NCBI GenBank assembly: GCA_018881555.1
Contig: JACAXG010000123.1
Span: 2,336,460-2,400,459, forward strand
Direction: 5' to 3'
DNA length: 64,000 nt
DNA from: Amblyornis subalaris
Taxonomy: Eukaryota > Chordata > Aves > Passeriformes > Ptilonorhynchidae
The position numbers and the translations under genes are program-made. A model generated the notes under the pieces. The model was not told the origin of the DNA. It searched no databases and saw nothing but the letters and a program-made list of their open reading frames with translations. Shown here in pieces: positions 13,901-27,840 of this stretch; the stretch's first letter is position 1; the number at the start of each line of letters is the position of its first letter.

Positions 13901-15889
13901 ATGTCTTTTCTTATTTGATTTTTAAAAGTCACAATTTTTTTTTTGAAAACATCAAAATCTATGCAAGTAATCATTCTGTGAGCATTTCACATTTTCTTAT
14001 CAGTACTGAAACCATATCAGGTTTTAAGTCCACTAATTAAGGAGCATAGAGGAAAATAAACCTCATTTTTACGAGTAACAATGTGGAACATAGGAGCGTA
14101 TTTCTAAAATACATGAATGTAATCGTTATTGTGTTCAGGAAAATCCTTCCAAGAAAGAAAAAAAAGACAAACTTAACCGAACATAAGACCTCAAAACTCA
14201 CAGAAAATATGATTTATAACTTTGCTGCAAGGATATTACTTAATATTAGTTCCACTTGCTCTATTAGAGTACTTTTTACTCACAACATAGAGATATTAAT
14301 TAATAAGAAACTCAGAAGAGGATTTCATTTTGAGTGTGTGATATAATTATTTTTCCTTCAGAAAGCTTACAGAACATGTCAACTCCCTTTTTAAAATTAT
14401 TGCACCAGGAAATAAAGGATAATTATGTTGGCAGCATGCTTCTTTTTTCTTTTAGGTCAAGCAAGATGTCATGTGGGAGGTACTGCCAAACAAATTCCAT
14501 GATTAATTAGATGATGTATGAAGGAACTCCAAAGAATCTTCCACATTGTAAGAAGTCCATCTCTGTTTCAATTATATGCAAGTGGGAAAGAGGGGAAAAA
14601 AATTCTTTGTATACACACTTACTTCAGTAAAAATGCATCCAGTGTGGCACTGTCAAGTTCACAGGCTTCATGGGAACACTTTTAGCAGAACAATGCTGGT
14701 CATTTGGAGCTGGCCTGCCAACATTTCTGCATAAGCTTATTGGTATTTGAGTCATTTCACCACTTGGCATCAACTAAGTTCAAAAGACTGTTTCTAACAG
14801 TAGACTTTATTGTACTGAGGCTGCATAGAACAGTAAAACTAGTTTGCCTTCACACAGCAAAGGGCAGAGTGACTCAGAATATGCAAAGTGATTCTACTTG
14901 GTTGATTTTCATTTGTCTCCAAAACAAAAACTCTCAATCACTAAAATGTCATGACAAGTCAGACAAATGGTAGCAATTCCCTTGAAACTATATTTTAAGT
15001 TTAAACTCATCTGAGAAAGGCCCACTAACAGATGGGTAAATGTTTATAGGATTTGGATTGTGCTCTACCTATTAAAAAAAAAAGAATAGAAAAACTAAAC
15101 ATTCTGTAGAGAACAACCGAATTTATGAAAAACTGGTGGTTTAAAATTAATGTAGGTGGTATGATCACAAAATGCTGAAAGCCACATCCTCATAGATACA
15201 TATTATCTCTCTTCTGGCACACTGATATTGGATGGTCATCTTTCATAATTTTGTGAATGCCAACATTTGTTTCATTCACTTTTTTGTTTGTTTGCTTGGG
15301 TTTTTTTTAATAGTGGATGTGTCTAATTATAAAGTATTAATCCTTTTCATAGGGCTTAAAAGTGAGCAGTTTTGTTTTGTATACTTTCTGACAAAGTAAA
15401 ATTATTTTCCAAACCTCTTGTTATTTTTTTTGTTGTTGTATTGTTTGTTTCTGATCTGGCTGGATGCTCTTGAATGGAATCATGTCTATGAGGGATAACA
15501 ATCGGAACAGTTTTGGTTTTAGTAAATACATTTATATGTTATTTTTTTTCAGTAGTCTGAAAGCTGCCAAGATTAGCTCTTGGTAGCATCTTTACTTGCA
15601 GAGTGTGACAGATTGGAGAGATTCAGGGAGAACCAAGCCTGCGAAATAACACCGCTACAGAATAGAATGCATTGGACTAGCTCATGTACCTGTTTTTGCT
15701 TTCTTCAAGACAAAATTCTTCAAATAGAACCTGGAACAACTATCTAGACTCACAAGAGGATGCAGGTACACAGCTTTTATTGCCTAGCTTCCAAGACAGA
15801 TTCCAAAAGCTCAGTAGTAAGGATGTACTAGAAATTTCAGCAGCCACCCTCTTGAGCAAAGCAAGGAGGAGGAAAGGAGAAACCTGAGA
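7978..15889. other. AT-rich unique DNA, no gene seen
   Basis: No coding gene or RNA gene is recognised. A 113-codon open frame on the minus strand at 8436-8777 and overlapping 82- and 87-codon frames at 12366-12629 have no recognisable domain and are compatible with chance. Around 12665-12730 there is weak resemblance to a reverse-strand MIR-type SINE, too poor to call. Short A/T homopolymers and T/G-rich patches near 15280-15450 are simple sequence. Confidence 0.55.
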
Positions 15890-16365
15890 ACCACCTGGGT
15901 GTGTTTGAAATCAAGACAGGCTTCAATACCCGATGCGGGGCCTGCCGGGCATGTTTGTTATACATATCAAGATTCAAATTTTCAGCGGGAGGACTGCCAG
16001 AGAATGCAGCGGGAGGTCTGCCAGAGAATGCAGCAGGATGGAGAGTGTCAGGAGGCAGCAGGAGCNGGGCTGCACTCCCAAGACAGGTGGCCAGGCCATC
16101 ACCCCACCCAACAGCACAGTCCCACAGCTGGAGACAAGTGGCCAGAACACTCAGGTGTTGGCTGCAAGGCCAGAGAGCATCGGCCAGGGCAGAGTAATAA
16201 GCCGTGTCCAAGACTGATACGGGAAATGAAAGTGCCTGGTGACAGGATGAGGGGCAGGCAGGTCTACGGCACCACTAGGGCAGCAACAAGGGTCCTGGTT
16301 GGGCCAGAATGGCATCCTGTGCCTGTGGGCAGGGTGGTGGAAACAGGGCAGGAACAGTAAGCCTG
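15890..16365. other. GC-rich island with 24-bp duplication, origin unknown
   Basis: This stretch is clearly richer in G and C than its surroundings and is open in several overlapping frames, the longest being 153 codons on + (15899-16360, ATG start) and 124 codons on minus (15837-16211). None shows a domain I recognise. A 24-bp unit beginning CAGCGGGAGG is repeated head to tail at 15983-16006 and 16007-16030 with one base change, with a third unit starting but decaying. On the minus strand a GCAATAAAAG motif (about 15776-15785) lies downstream of a TATA-like GTATAAC, so a decayed minus-strand LTR is one possibility. An unannotated exon or an unfamiliar repeat are others. Confidence 0.45.
15983..16030. 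repeat. 24-bp direct tandem duplication
   Basis: Two adjacent 24-bp copies (15983-16006 and 16007-16030) differ at a single base (GGACTG versus GGTCTG). If translated on +, they give a repeated QRMQ-containing octapeptide in the 153-codon frame, but that frame is not supported as a gene. The near-identity of the copies points to a fairly recent local duplication. Confidence 0.85.
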
Positions 16366-19300
16366 GTTAGAGCCCACAGGGCTCTGGCAGAAAACTGTTT
16401 TTAAAAGCACAGAGAGAGGTTAGAGTGCCATTTGATACAGCTGATTCTTTATAGCAGTAGCCCAAGAGACAGGATATCTTACCACTTTCCTCTCCTAAGC
16501 TGAGCAGAACAAGAACAAAAGCAATACTCCTTCTCCTGGCAAAATAAGGGCTATGGGTGTGCTTTAAGAATTTTGNTGTTCCCAGCTGTATACAAAAGAT
16601 AAGGTAGAAACTTGGTAAGTTTAGGCTCAGCAGTAGGGCTGAGGCAGAAACAAACACTGAATCAANCCGCAGACCTACAAGTAGAGAGGAATGGAAGTGA
16701 GAGAAAATGACACTACCATTAGCACAAGAAGAATTTCAGAAGCAAGAAGTGTAGGAAAAAGCTGGGGTGACCAGAATGTTCCTGTTCCACATTTTCTCCA
16801 TGATGGATCCCCTCCTCGAGTCCCATAGATCAGTAACATTCTGGAAGAAAGTAAATGGACATGCAGATGGCAAACTTCAGGCTACCTCACACTGTTTTTT
16901 ACAGTACTGTGTTAACTGAAAATGTTTGGAAATATAATAAACACATAACCTTCTGATCTGGATAGCTAGAATAGTACCTGGGGGATGAAATGATTCACAT
17001 AACACTACACTAAGCAAAGGCAGTGGGTTACTTCAGAAAGACTAAAGTGTGCAGCCTCAATAACTACAGTGAAAATATGAATATTTACAGAAGTTACCAC
17101 AATATATTGTTTATATCCTATTCTGATTATCCCTTTAGTTTCTGATTTATACACTATTAGTATGAAAAAAAAAAACAACAACTTACATATTTTATTTTCC
17201 TAGCAGTTTTGCACAAACCTTTCCTTGTTACACTGGAAAGTTGTATTACCAGTCAGGGCCCAGTACAAACTAGTAACTTTTCTTGCTGCACACTTCAGAC
17301 AAANGTGTGCCTATTTCCTGGCACAGGATCTTAGCATCTTCCCTGTCAGATAACGAACGACAAGAAAACAGCTCTGGGATATATTTCTTTCTGAATGAGC
17401 TACCTTCCAAGAGCTGCTAAGAAAGGACACAGGAGAACTCAGAAAGTTTTGTCTACACACAAAAAGTATTTGAACTCTCACAGAACTGTGGCTCCTTAAT
17501 CTAAGGCTTATAGGGAATTTACAAAGGGCACATTCCCTTCAGGACATGCCTGTAATTCCCATTATCATCAATGGGGGTTATAAGCAAGTCGTAACAAAGA
17601 ATAAACCCTTGCGTGTTAGCACTGCCCCTGTTTAACAGTGTCTAAATCAATACCCATGATTTGACAGCTATACTTTAAATATATTCTGACTCATTTGAAA
17701 TTCACTTTGCACTTAACTAATGAAAGAGTACATTTTAATCCTCCTAACGAAAGGATATAGAACAGCCATTGGAGNCCGAGCCAAAACTGACAAAGTCAAT
17801 GGAAAACTTTCACTCAAGAAAACTTTCGACTGCTCCTTTAACAAATAACACACAGTTCATCCTCACTAAAAAGATTGCAATGCTATCCATTGCTTAACCT
17901 GGCAAAACAGAGCTGCTGCTTTAAAAAGAAAGCTTCTGTATACCTTGATTCAGACTTCCGACACCNTAGATAAAAATGTGCAGCACTCAGGGTTTAAAAA
18001 TGCAGTGTAACTGGGGGAGAGAGAAAATATACTGAAGGAACTTAAAAATATTACTATCTGATGCCCTATGCACAATATGTTTCTACCAACACAACTCCCA
18101 GTATGTTTCTAAAAACAGTATAGGAAGCATCAGTCTGAAACAGAAAAACCTCAGACCTTGGAGCAGACAACCATGTATAAAGACATTTGTATAGGGAATG
18201 TGGAATTTTATTACTGATATAAGTCATTTTCCAAACTGTCCTAGAAAAGATGAGACACAGAGGAATGTGTTCACACATGAAATTAGAAAGTTACAACAGA
18301 TTTACAATATGAAAGCTCTTCTGCTGTCTCANGAGGAAATCACTGTCCTTCTGGATGTCAATAAATACAGCTATTACAGGCTGCACAGTGGCTAAAATAT
18401 TCTTAATAGGATTCTTCCCCAAGGAAACATGAACAGAGAACTCCCAAACAATTTCCTCTCTGAGTTTAGTCACAGATGCAAAGATGATCTTACAACTTCA
18501 GTGTAATTTGAGTCAGGTTGCCATTCAACCTGCATAAANATGTACACAAATATTACAGATGTATTTCTAACTAGAGACCTGAATATCATCTGAAATACAA
18601 GCAGGATCACTGAAGTTTCAGCAGTAAGCAGACTTCTGTTCAAAACTTATGTTTTCTGTTGTTATTTAATGTTTCACACCATTTTAAAAAAAAAGTTATT
18701 ATAACACAAAAGTTCACAGGCTGGCAAAGGGAAGTTAATATTATTCTTAAAAAAAACAGTTACCAATCTGTGCCTTCAAAATGCAGGTTTTGATTCAATT
18801 CAGTTTAATTAATGGCTTCATTCCTTTAGAATTATTTTATTCTGAACATTTCTTTTCATAGAGAACATTATCTACACATGGTAGGAGATCATTGTCTATA
18901 AATTGTGTACAACATAGTGTACAATAGCTCTACTTAAATAAATATGTATTATTTCTACTGTCACAGATGAAGTACTAAAAGAAATNATACAGTCTGCCAT
19001 GAATCTTGCTGCAAAAAATAACTTATCCATGCTGAACACGTGCTGTATTGGCTCTCTTTTTTTTTCTGTGCTATTTGTATATTTTTAGTCAAATTGTAAT
19101 AAAATATTTCAAAATAAACACAACATTAATAGTTTTTATTCACTCTAGGGCAGCTCTGGCTGTTCTTTCATTTAAGCTCTTTGTTCTTCTTACATTATAT
19201 ACAATGGAGCTAGTCCTGATCTCATTTATGTTACCTTTTAAACTGCTCGAACTTCATGAACGTTGCAGAAACTACTCCTGATCTACACCAGATGACACAG

Positions 19301-21270
19301 AGACAAATGAGGTGTAGCTTTTCTGTACCGGCCTCTCTGTTGTATTTCTATTTCTAAATCTGTGCTGAAAGCTGAAGTAGCACATGCAGTATTTAATGTT
19401 CTAAAATGAACTCCAATCAATATCTTTGCCCTGTATTTCTGCCGAAAGTCGTACTAGCGCTTTAACAAAGCAGCGCAGTGTCTGTAGCATTCCTGGTATT
19501 TCACAGAAAGAAAATGTATCCTGATTAATTTATCTCTAATTACACAAATTCTTTATACTTTCAACACTTGTCATTGCTTGTGATAAGAAAACCAGGATCA
19601 ATCAATTCAAAATGGGACTAGAGTACATGCTTCTTAAACTACATTATAGATCTCTTTCCTGTTCAGACGGATTAATGTATCAGTATCACTTTGTAGTTTG
19701 GGGCACTAATAATCTTGAACTATCAGGAAAGCAAACATGGCAACAAATTGGTTGCTTTCTTCAGTTGCTGCCACCATGCAGAAACTGAAAGATAAAACTT
19801 AGGAACATGCCCTCCAAGTATTTATGCATGCTTACTACAGATGCTTGCTCATTAGTTAGAAGAGTACAATGCTTCATTCATGCAGAGTATAAACACATAA
19901 ATTCTGTCAATTTACTGGGAATTAGAATANAGATACCCGCTCTTGTGAGAAAGCTTTCAGCTTTCCACATATTTTATAGCTAAAAACCCACATAGATTTA
20001 TTATTATTATTAACATGCTACATTTCTTGTTTCTAATACNTTTAAACATTAAAGGGCTCAGGGTTTGTTACACTGATCTGCAGACACCTCTCCAAGTTTT
20101 TGGCACATCTCTGCAAGTGAGCAAAACAATGGAAATCATTCCATGCAGAACTTGATGTGTGCATCTGGAGTTTTCCAGATCTGCCACCTTCAGTGTTCAC
20201 CCAATCACTTATCCGGTATCTAAATTTAAAAATGTGCTATTGGTTCAAGGTGCCTTATTCTGGATGCCAACTGCACAATAAGATATTTGGTAGTTTTCCA
20301 GCTCAATTTTCAATAATTGGGAACAGCATTTTGTGAAGCACATTTATAATTATACTGTTAGAAGACATCATAACAAATAATCTCAAAGAATGTAACGCAT
20401 TAGTCAGTTCTTCAAAGTTGGTAAGATCAAGTTCTTTTGCAGGGTCCTCTGACAAGTGTAGGAGAGACAACATTTTGCTGCATTTTGTCAATGAAATGAT
20501 GTTTTTGCTATACACTTATTTTCTGACTGTTGAACCCAACTCAGCATTTTGATATCACTCCAATTGAACCCCATTATGACAATCTAAGAAGCAAATGAAT
20601 CCAGTAACATGAATACTCATGTGACACCCACTATAACAACAGCTTCAAAAATTAATAAAGTGAGAATCCATTTTTNTTATCATGGAATAATCTCTATTTT
20701 TGTAAAAGAGAATACAGAGTAAAATGATTATATATGTAATATTAAATTTACTGTTGATGAAAAGTAATGCTTCTCTTCTGAAATTTCATGTATTTAGTAT
20801 AAAAAAAATCACATTTTAAACTTTAAACAGCATTAGGCATGTGGAAGAATTTTACCTGTTTTCACAGAAAGTGTTTCATGGGATTAAAATAATTCAAAGA
20901 TTCATCTAGATCCATATGGCATTCATCCGAGTAACACCAGCCCAGCAATCTTTATGATAGGAGAACATGGGTTTAAAATTTCTGTGGGGGGAAAAAAAAA
21001 TCTAATCCCTCCATCTTGGAGAACACTGGTTACGCTTCAGGGTTTTTTCATTTCTAGTACAGCTTTCACATAAGCTGGTGAGACAACAGGACCAAATCAC
21101 ATTGCAGATAACACAATCAAATCAATTAGTTACACTCTCTTTCAGAGACTTACTTTTCTAAACCAAAGCTTTCTGCACTTGTGTTAGCATATAGTTAAAC
21201 AAGGCAACAGTGTGTGCTAAATATAAGAGAAGATCTTTGCTTAGATCTGTCTTCTAAGTTGTCTGATAGC
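16366..21270. other. AT-rich DNA, no gene seen
   Basis: No gene is recognised. Open frames reach at most about 96 codons and look random. Near 17550-17820 the phrases ATCAATGGGGGTTA and GTCAATGGAAAACTTTC recall the 'CCATTGACTTCAATGG' type of motif common in very old amniote interspersed repeats, but the match is too short to define an element. Confidence 0.5.
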
Positions 21271-21275
21271 CATAT

Positions 21276-21852
21276 TTTCCTGGTTTAAGCTGGGATACAG
21301 TAAATTTTCTTCCTAGTAGCTGGTACAGTGCTGTGGTTTGGTTTTAGGAAGAGTATAATGTTGATAAAACACTGATGTTTTAGTTGTTGCTAAGCAGTGT
21401 TTACACATGGCTAAGCCATGGACTTTTAAGCTTCCCACCATACCCCANCAGCGAGGAGGCTGGGGGGCTCAAGAAGCTGGGAGTGGACACAGCTGGGACA
21501 GCTGACCCAAACTGGTCAAAGGGATATTCCATACCATATGGCATCATGCTCAGTATATAAACTGGGGGGAAAACTGCCTGGGGGCCTCTGCTCAGGAACT
21601 GGCTGGGCATTAGTCAGCAGGTGGTGAGCAGTGGGATTGTACATTGCTTGTTTTGTATATTCTAATTATTCTAACATTGTTATTAATAGTATCATCATCA
21701 TTATTATAATTATTATTTTCCCCATTAAACTGTATTTATCTCAAGCCATGAATTCTACTTTGGTTTTTTTCAATTCTTTTCCCCATCCTGGTGTGGGAGG
21801 GAGTGATTGAGCAGCTGTATGGTGTTCAGCTACCCATCAGGTTAAAACAGAA
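21276..21852 (+). mobile_element. Solo LTR, avian ERVL-type
   Basis: A 577-bp solo LTR on the + strand with no internal retroviral sequence on either side. It begins with a diverged CCTGGTTTAAGC-type 5' end. It carries the TACAGTGCTGTGGTTTGG block and a TGATGTTTTAGTTGTTGCTA block. A TATA box follows in CAGTATATAAACTGGGG, then a U5-side AT-rich (ATT)n stretch (about 21657-21720), an ATTAAA poly(A) signal at 21724-21729 and an AGGTTAAAACAGAA end. This order is what I recognise from solo LTRs of avian class III (ERVL) elements. It is flanked by the 5-bp repeat CATAT (21271-21275 and 21853-21857), the duplication size expected for ERVL, although the canonical terminal TG and CA are eroded or ambiguous. 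Solo LTRs arise by recombination between the two LTRs of a provirus. Confidence 0.88.
21554..21561 (+). promoter_or_regulatory. TATA box of the ERVL-type LTR
   Basis: TATATAAA sits in the sequence CAGTATATAAACTGGGG, about 160 bp upstream of the LTR's ATTAAA signal, as expected for the U3/R promoter of an LTR. Whether it is still active cannot be told from sequence. Confidence 0.7.
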
Positions 21853-23642
21853 CATATGTATTTAGCCAGCCCCAAAAGAGACACTAGTTTATCCACCCTG
21901 AGGATTTCCAAATTATCCACTTCCTAGAAAGGTCCAAAGTTTTTTATTCACGAACCCCATGACAGACAATGCAAGGCCCCTTGTCTGACATACGCATACA
22001 TTCCTATGATCTCCTCTCTGTACCACCAGGGGCTGTATTTGTCCCTCACTCTCTTGATGTCTAGTTCTGCAAACCCAATATCCATTCCTCCTTAACCAAG
22101 GGTTCCCTTTAGCCAGGAAGCAGAGAACTCTGTTGTCTTCCCTTCCACATTCTGCCACAGTCCCATCCTCATTCAGCTCTTGGTTTGACACTGTCCAACT
22201 ACCCACNCATTTTTTTCTTTCAGCCTGACAAAATTCTGTTTGTCTGCTGTGCTGAAAAGCCTTGAAAGAGTGATACTGAGTGCTTTGATTAACTCACAGC
22301 TACCAAAACATTAAGGATATAGCTCTGCTATATAAGTAGTAGAGATCTGTGATCTATTTCCCCCCTTTTTCTAGTTTGATTTCTTTATTGAACCAGTAAG
22401 GTTGTGTTCACTGACACCTAGAACATTTTCGGAAACCTGGAGCAGATTTGATTCAGAAATACCCTTATATACAGAGGTGTATAGTTCACCTGAGTATAAA
22501 TTCAGCCAAATATTTGAACTGGAGAAAGACACACCCAAGAATCATCACACTGCTAGCCTCATTTGAAGTGAAGCTGCGTGAGCAAACAAGCACCTTTCTT
22601 TGTTTCATATTTCATACAGTTGAATCTATAGCTTACATAAGGTAATTTCCCTACATTTACTTTCTTGCTCACAGGTGATTTACAAGTCTATAAACATATC
22701 AGAAATTTTATTGAACCTGATGTGAATATTAAAGATATTTGGAAATTTGCTACACCTTTTACAAGGACTCAATAAAATGTAGCAGCATTTAGCAGTGTTA
22801 GCTACACCATATCATGCTTGCATCCTCTTCTGAGAGGAACCTGATTTCCCTGTCTTCATGATTCTCTATTACTGTCTTCCAAACAATTATTTTTAAAAGC
22901 AGCAGGAACCCTGTTAACACAGTGGTGTGAATGTGTTTCTGAAGAATCTTCTGTTAGACTGAGAAATTACCTCTTCTCTTTATTTGCCATTCTAATATTG
23001 CAGCAAAGTCTCAGGGATACAAATTTTTCCCAAAAGTGTACTGAATAAATCCCATATGAATCTGCCAAACCAGGTTCAGTACTGGCTGTACATTGCTAGG
23101 AACAATCTAAGAACTTTTTATGGCATGGGTACACAGCATTTCAATAAGAGTAAACNGTTTAGAACTCAGGCATTTTCCAAGGTCGTTATTTGTTACAAAT
23201 GTATAGTTACCTTGGTGAATCTTACCANTTTCCTCAAATCTCTCAAAGTCAGAATTCACGTGAGAGTTTCAGCCTTTTGATCCTTTTCTCTACACCCTTT
23301 CTTCTCAGAAAACTGTAGATGAAAGATCCAACAGATTTTGTGGTTTTTTCTGGCACCATATAACAGTACAGACTCAAAAGCTGGAAAATTCAACAAATCT
23401 CAATATGCACTGTGGTACAAAAATCTCAGGACGTTNATAAGAAATCCTGTTATTTCTTCTTCAGACCAATGAAGCCTACCAACAGTAATTACTCTCTTTA
23501 CCTGTACAGTCCTCTTTGCCACAAAATGCAGACTGACAGNGAACAACAGTATATTGTGTTAGTTGTCTTTCTTTTACTGTATCTGAGGAACACACACTAG
23601 ATACTCTGCTTCACTCAGTTTGGTAAGAAGAAGAGGGAAAAT

Positions 23643-23665
23643 AATTCTATTTAAAAAATAGAATT
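23643..23665. repeat. Inverted repeat with 10-bp arms
   Basis: AATTCTATTT (23643-23652) and AAATAGAATT (23656-23665) are perfect reverse complements separated by three A. The hairpin is AT-only apart from one G-C pair, so it could be chance in this base composition. No run of T follows to suggest a function. Confidence 0.8.
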
Positions 23666-26598
23666 TGAAATGGCTTGGCCTGATTGGAATTACTGTGTAC
23701 AACCTTTTTTTCTGAAATAAAGCTGCTGATTGTTCTATAAGCTGTGTGGTCTTTCAGTTAACAGCAAAAAGTGGCCTTTATGAAAGATTATCTGAATTAA
23801 CAAAACACAGTTTTCAATTATGACATAATCACCCATTAACCTACAAGACATGCATTAAAATCCTAAGTCGATGGTTGTTGAGCTAAAAAGATGCCTAGTC
23901 TACCAAAAAAATCCTCAAGCAAATCAGAAAACAAAAGCACACAACAGGACTTTTGGTCTCTGCATCCATTGCTATAAAAAAGCACAAGGTTTAATATATT
24001 ATGCATGTTAATGGGAAAGGATACAGAGTAGGAATAAAAATATGAGGAAATTATATCAAAAAATTAACCAAACAAAAGGTTTTATCTAGTGAAAATGCTT
24101 TGCAGTGCTTAAACTCTGAGGTATTTCAATAAAAAACTGAGAAGACAAACATGAAACAAATTCCTAAATTCTTCAACACTGGAAGGCTGACAGTTGGCAA
24201 AATTTATTTCTGTTAAAAATAAATATATATACACTTTATAATGTTTCAAATTAAATATTATNAAGAGATTTCTCAGCTATGAATAAAAATCACAGCAGCA
24301 ATAGGAGAGACCTAGATGAGTTTAGTCTACACAACAGTTTTTGAAAATTTATTGGACAATTTGTGGTTCTTTACACTTACTGTAAAAGCTCCTTTAAAAC
24401 TAATTGGAAGTGATAATGTGAATGAAAAGTTTAAGAATTGAGTTATTAAATGCCCTCTGAACAATCTTTTATCAGTTTGATAGGCATACAGGATACTGAA
24501 GCAGTTAATAGGGAGTTGAGAATGCTTAAAAAAAATTTTCTGCCTGATAAAGCACAGCTGCAGAACCTTATTGCTCTTCTGAATGTGGATCGGCATGAAA
24601 AGAGATTTCCTCCCCAGTTTTTAATATTTTATTAATTAAAAAANCCCAATCTTTCTTTGCTTTCATTAAGTGTGGAAAAGCTTCATTAATATAGAAACCA
24701 CTGTAAGCTTCTAGCCCTTACAACAGTTGTCCCATGACAGCAATAGTGACATATCAACAATCAGTATTCTGCATCCTAATGGTGGTTTTCAAGCAAGCCT
24801 CATAGTTCAGACGGGGGCAGTAAAAGCTTATGCTATCCCTTTAAGGCTTTCTTGATGTCTTTGGGCATTCTCTTATAATTACAGCTTTTACTGTAAGCAC
24901 TGTACTGAAGGCATTGTGCTGCAATTGAGTCCTGTGAAATTATTTGAGATCAGTGTAAATGCCACTTTTTAAACAACTAAACTGGAGAACATTTACTTTC
25001 CTTTAAGAATACAATCACAACTAGAGCAAATATGCAATTAACTATCAAAATAAAATGCTGGTCTGGGAGTTTTGGACAATTTTCATACAATTGCATTAAC
25101 AATAACTCTGTCCCTCTCTGTTTCCAAATTCCTTCTGAAGTCTCCAAGCAACAACAGATTACGCTCACACATTTCTTATAGCTGTAAAAAGTATGTATAA
25201 TGGAAAAAAAAGTACTAAAAGTGTGAGCTTTAAGATCTGGAGATACTAGGTTTGTAAGAGACAAATACCTAAAAAATGTATGCATGAATGGAATGCCTCA
25301 ACATGTATGAAACATACTGAATGAGGATTTGCCCGTAAGATGGAAAGGATTGAGCAGATGTGCTTTGTACCAAATGATTTTCATATTTCAATGTGACAAA
25401 ACAGATGAGCCACATAAAGCTTAATTTCAGTTGCAAATTGCAAGCTGGAATAAGTTCCAGAATAGTAAACAATTAGCTGCTTTATTTTCTTTTTAATAAG
25501 ACTAAATTACCAGATAATATCTACTGGCATCAACTTGGCTAATAAAAATCTGTTTAATAGGATTTGCCATTTTTCCAGTTGCTATCATGATCAGCTTTGC
25601 ATTTTGATTATCTTTAAACTTTGCCTCAATTTTCTCATAGAAAAGCTCTCAGTAGTAATTGCTTTAACATTTATTCCAGGTCAAGTGGTTAAGTATGAAT
25701 AATGATGTGTCAAAAACGTACAGTAGTGCTGTCAATAGAGCAATTACCATTTAGCTAGAGATTATTATGGCACAAGAGCACATTAACTGGGCACAGTAAA
25801 CAGAACAACAAAGAAAGAAGGGGCGAAGGGAACAAACTGTTTTCAAAACCTACCAGTGTTATACAGTGTGTGTTACTGCCAGATATTAGTTGTTACATAA
25901 GAGCAATTAAGTCTGCAATCAGCTTCACTCGGCAGCATTGGATTAGCATGTTTCCAATTAGAACAAGAAGTTAGAAACATGTTTCTAGAACATTGGCTTA
26001 ATTTTTAAAAATAATCTCACCATGGCTTTGTTTTCCCTTCCATATTTTGCATTGCTATTTGGAAAGTGATTGCCAACTGGCATTGTGCTTAAAGCTTACC
26101 CAAGTCACTAGGCAGCACGCTAATGAAAATATAGCATATGTCTCTCTATGGTCAGTGGTAGTGATATAAAAACTAACACATTCTTCCATATGATTTTTAT
26201 AACTTGCAATTTAATNTATTACTGACTAACCTGGAAAAAAAAATTAACAGAGAGACACATGTCAAGATATGTTTTTCTACTGCTTCTAATAGCTAGCAAT
26301 CATTTTGGTATTATTCCTTTAATTACAACAAAACACAGAAGTTCTGCCTACAAAAGATATTCGTTCAGATATACCTTTGAATAGACCTCTAACCCTATTA
26401 AACTCATGAAAATTAGCCTGGCAGAGCACAGAAGTATGTTCTCTCAAGAACAGTCTCCTCCAAGAGCAAAAGCCTTATGTATTATCTGGTCTGTGCATGT
26501 TGGCTCAAGAACTAAGCAATCTCTAGAAACACCCATGTTAAAACTCTAGGTGCCATACAGTCTCCAAATTATTCAAAATTAATATTTTAAAAACATAG

Positions 26599-26623
26599 AC
26601 ACACACACACACACATATATATA
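26599..26623. repeat. (AC)n(AT)n microsatellite
   Basis: Eight AC units followed directly by about four AT units. A compound dinucleotide repeat with no other feature attached. Confidence 0.95.
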
Positions 26624-27840
26624 AATTATCTTGTTTTCTGCATGTCTTGTTATTCTAACTCCTCCTGTGCTCGGCATGGGACAATTACAAGATGATCCAA
26701 ATTAGTGAGTGTTGCTTCAATTGCCTCTGAGTGGTAATTAGAAAACTTCATGATGTTCCACTACGGTCAGGTCTAGAGAGAAGTAGGAAGTCACTCTTTA
26801 CCCTGAGAAATTTACATGTGTTTCACAATTAGATGACAGCAAACATAACGTGGAAGTGGTGGTACAATTCCACTAGCTCATGGACATCCTTTATGTCCAT
26901 ATCTGAACAGAAATTATGAGCTATGTTGTGTTCTTATAAAAAGAGCTGACTGTGGATACCACTTCCAGATGAAGGCTTTATTGAATATCCAATGCCTGAG
27001 AAACATGGTCAGTCTTTGAGCTCTATGTTTGAGAAGTATGAATGTTCTCCCTATATTCAACTGTTAATTATTTTAGTCAACCTCCACTGCCAAAAAACCC
27101 CCTGAACAACCCAAACTGGAAAAGATAAACATAACTTTGTCNAGAAGGAGCATTTAATAGGAAGTGCCTACTTTTTTGAGAGGTCAGAAAAAAATTAAAT
27201 CATACTTTCTACCTATGCTTGTGACATTTTCCATGATACCAGTATAAAGTATTTATAAATGAGAAAATTTAATACTAGTGAAATAAAGTAATTTGTGGCC
27301 TTGAATTATAATATCAATATTTTTGTCTTTAGGCAAACCTTAAAATCTCAGGCTAAGTAGGTGCCATTCAGCCACTTCTTCAAGGAAAACTTACATCAAT
27401 TTGAACAGAAATGTTAATTGCAAATGAACTAAAACCTCTAGATTTTCCTGCTTCCATGGCTTTATAATCTCCTGTGACACATTTTCTGAATGTGTCTCTC
27501 ATAGAATCTGCAATTTTTCTTTGACCCTCATGAACTGCCAATGCAATTACTGTGTTCTTCTTTAGACAGTGCCTTTAATAAGCACTGTGATCTAATGCAA
27601 AGCATCTTCAAAAATCAAGCAGCCACACACAGTCTTTTGAATCCTGATTATTAGTGAAACCTACTGTTTTCACTGCTGAACTTGAACAGATTGCTAACAC
27701 AGCTTACACAATGACACTTGAGAAAATCAGATGTAAAATCTATGAAAAGTTAAAATTAATTTTTATGTGCCTATATACTGTAAATCAGCCAGTGTCAATA
27801 AGCAGCAATTTGTATAGGATTGTTTCCTATTGCATTACTT

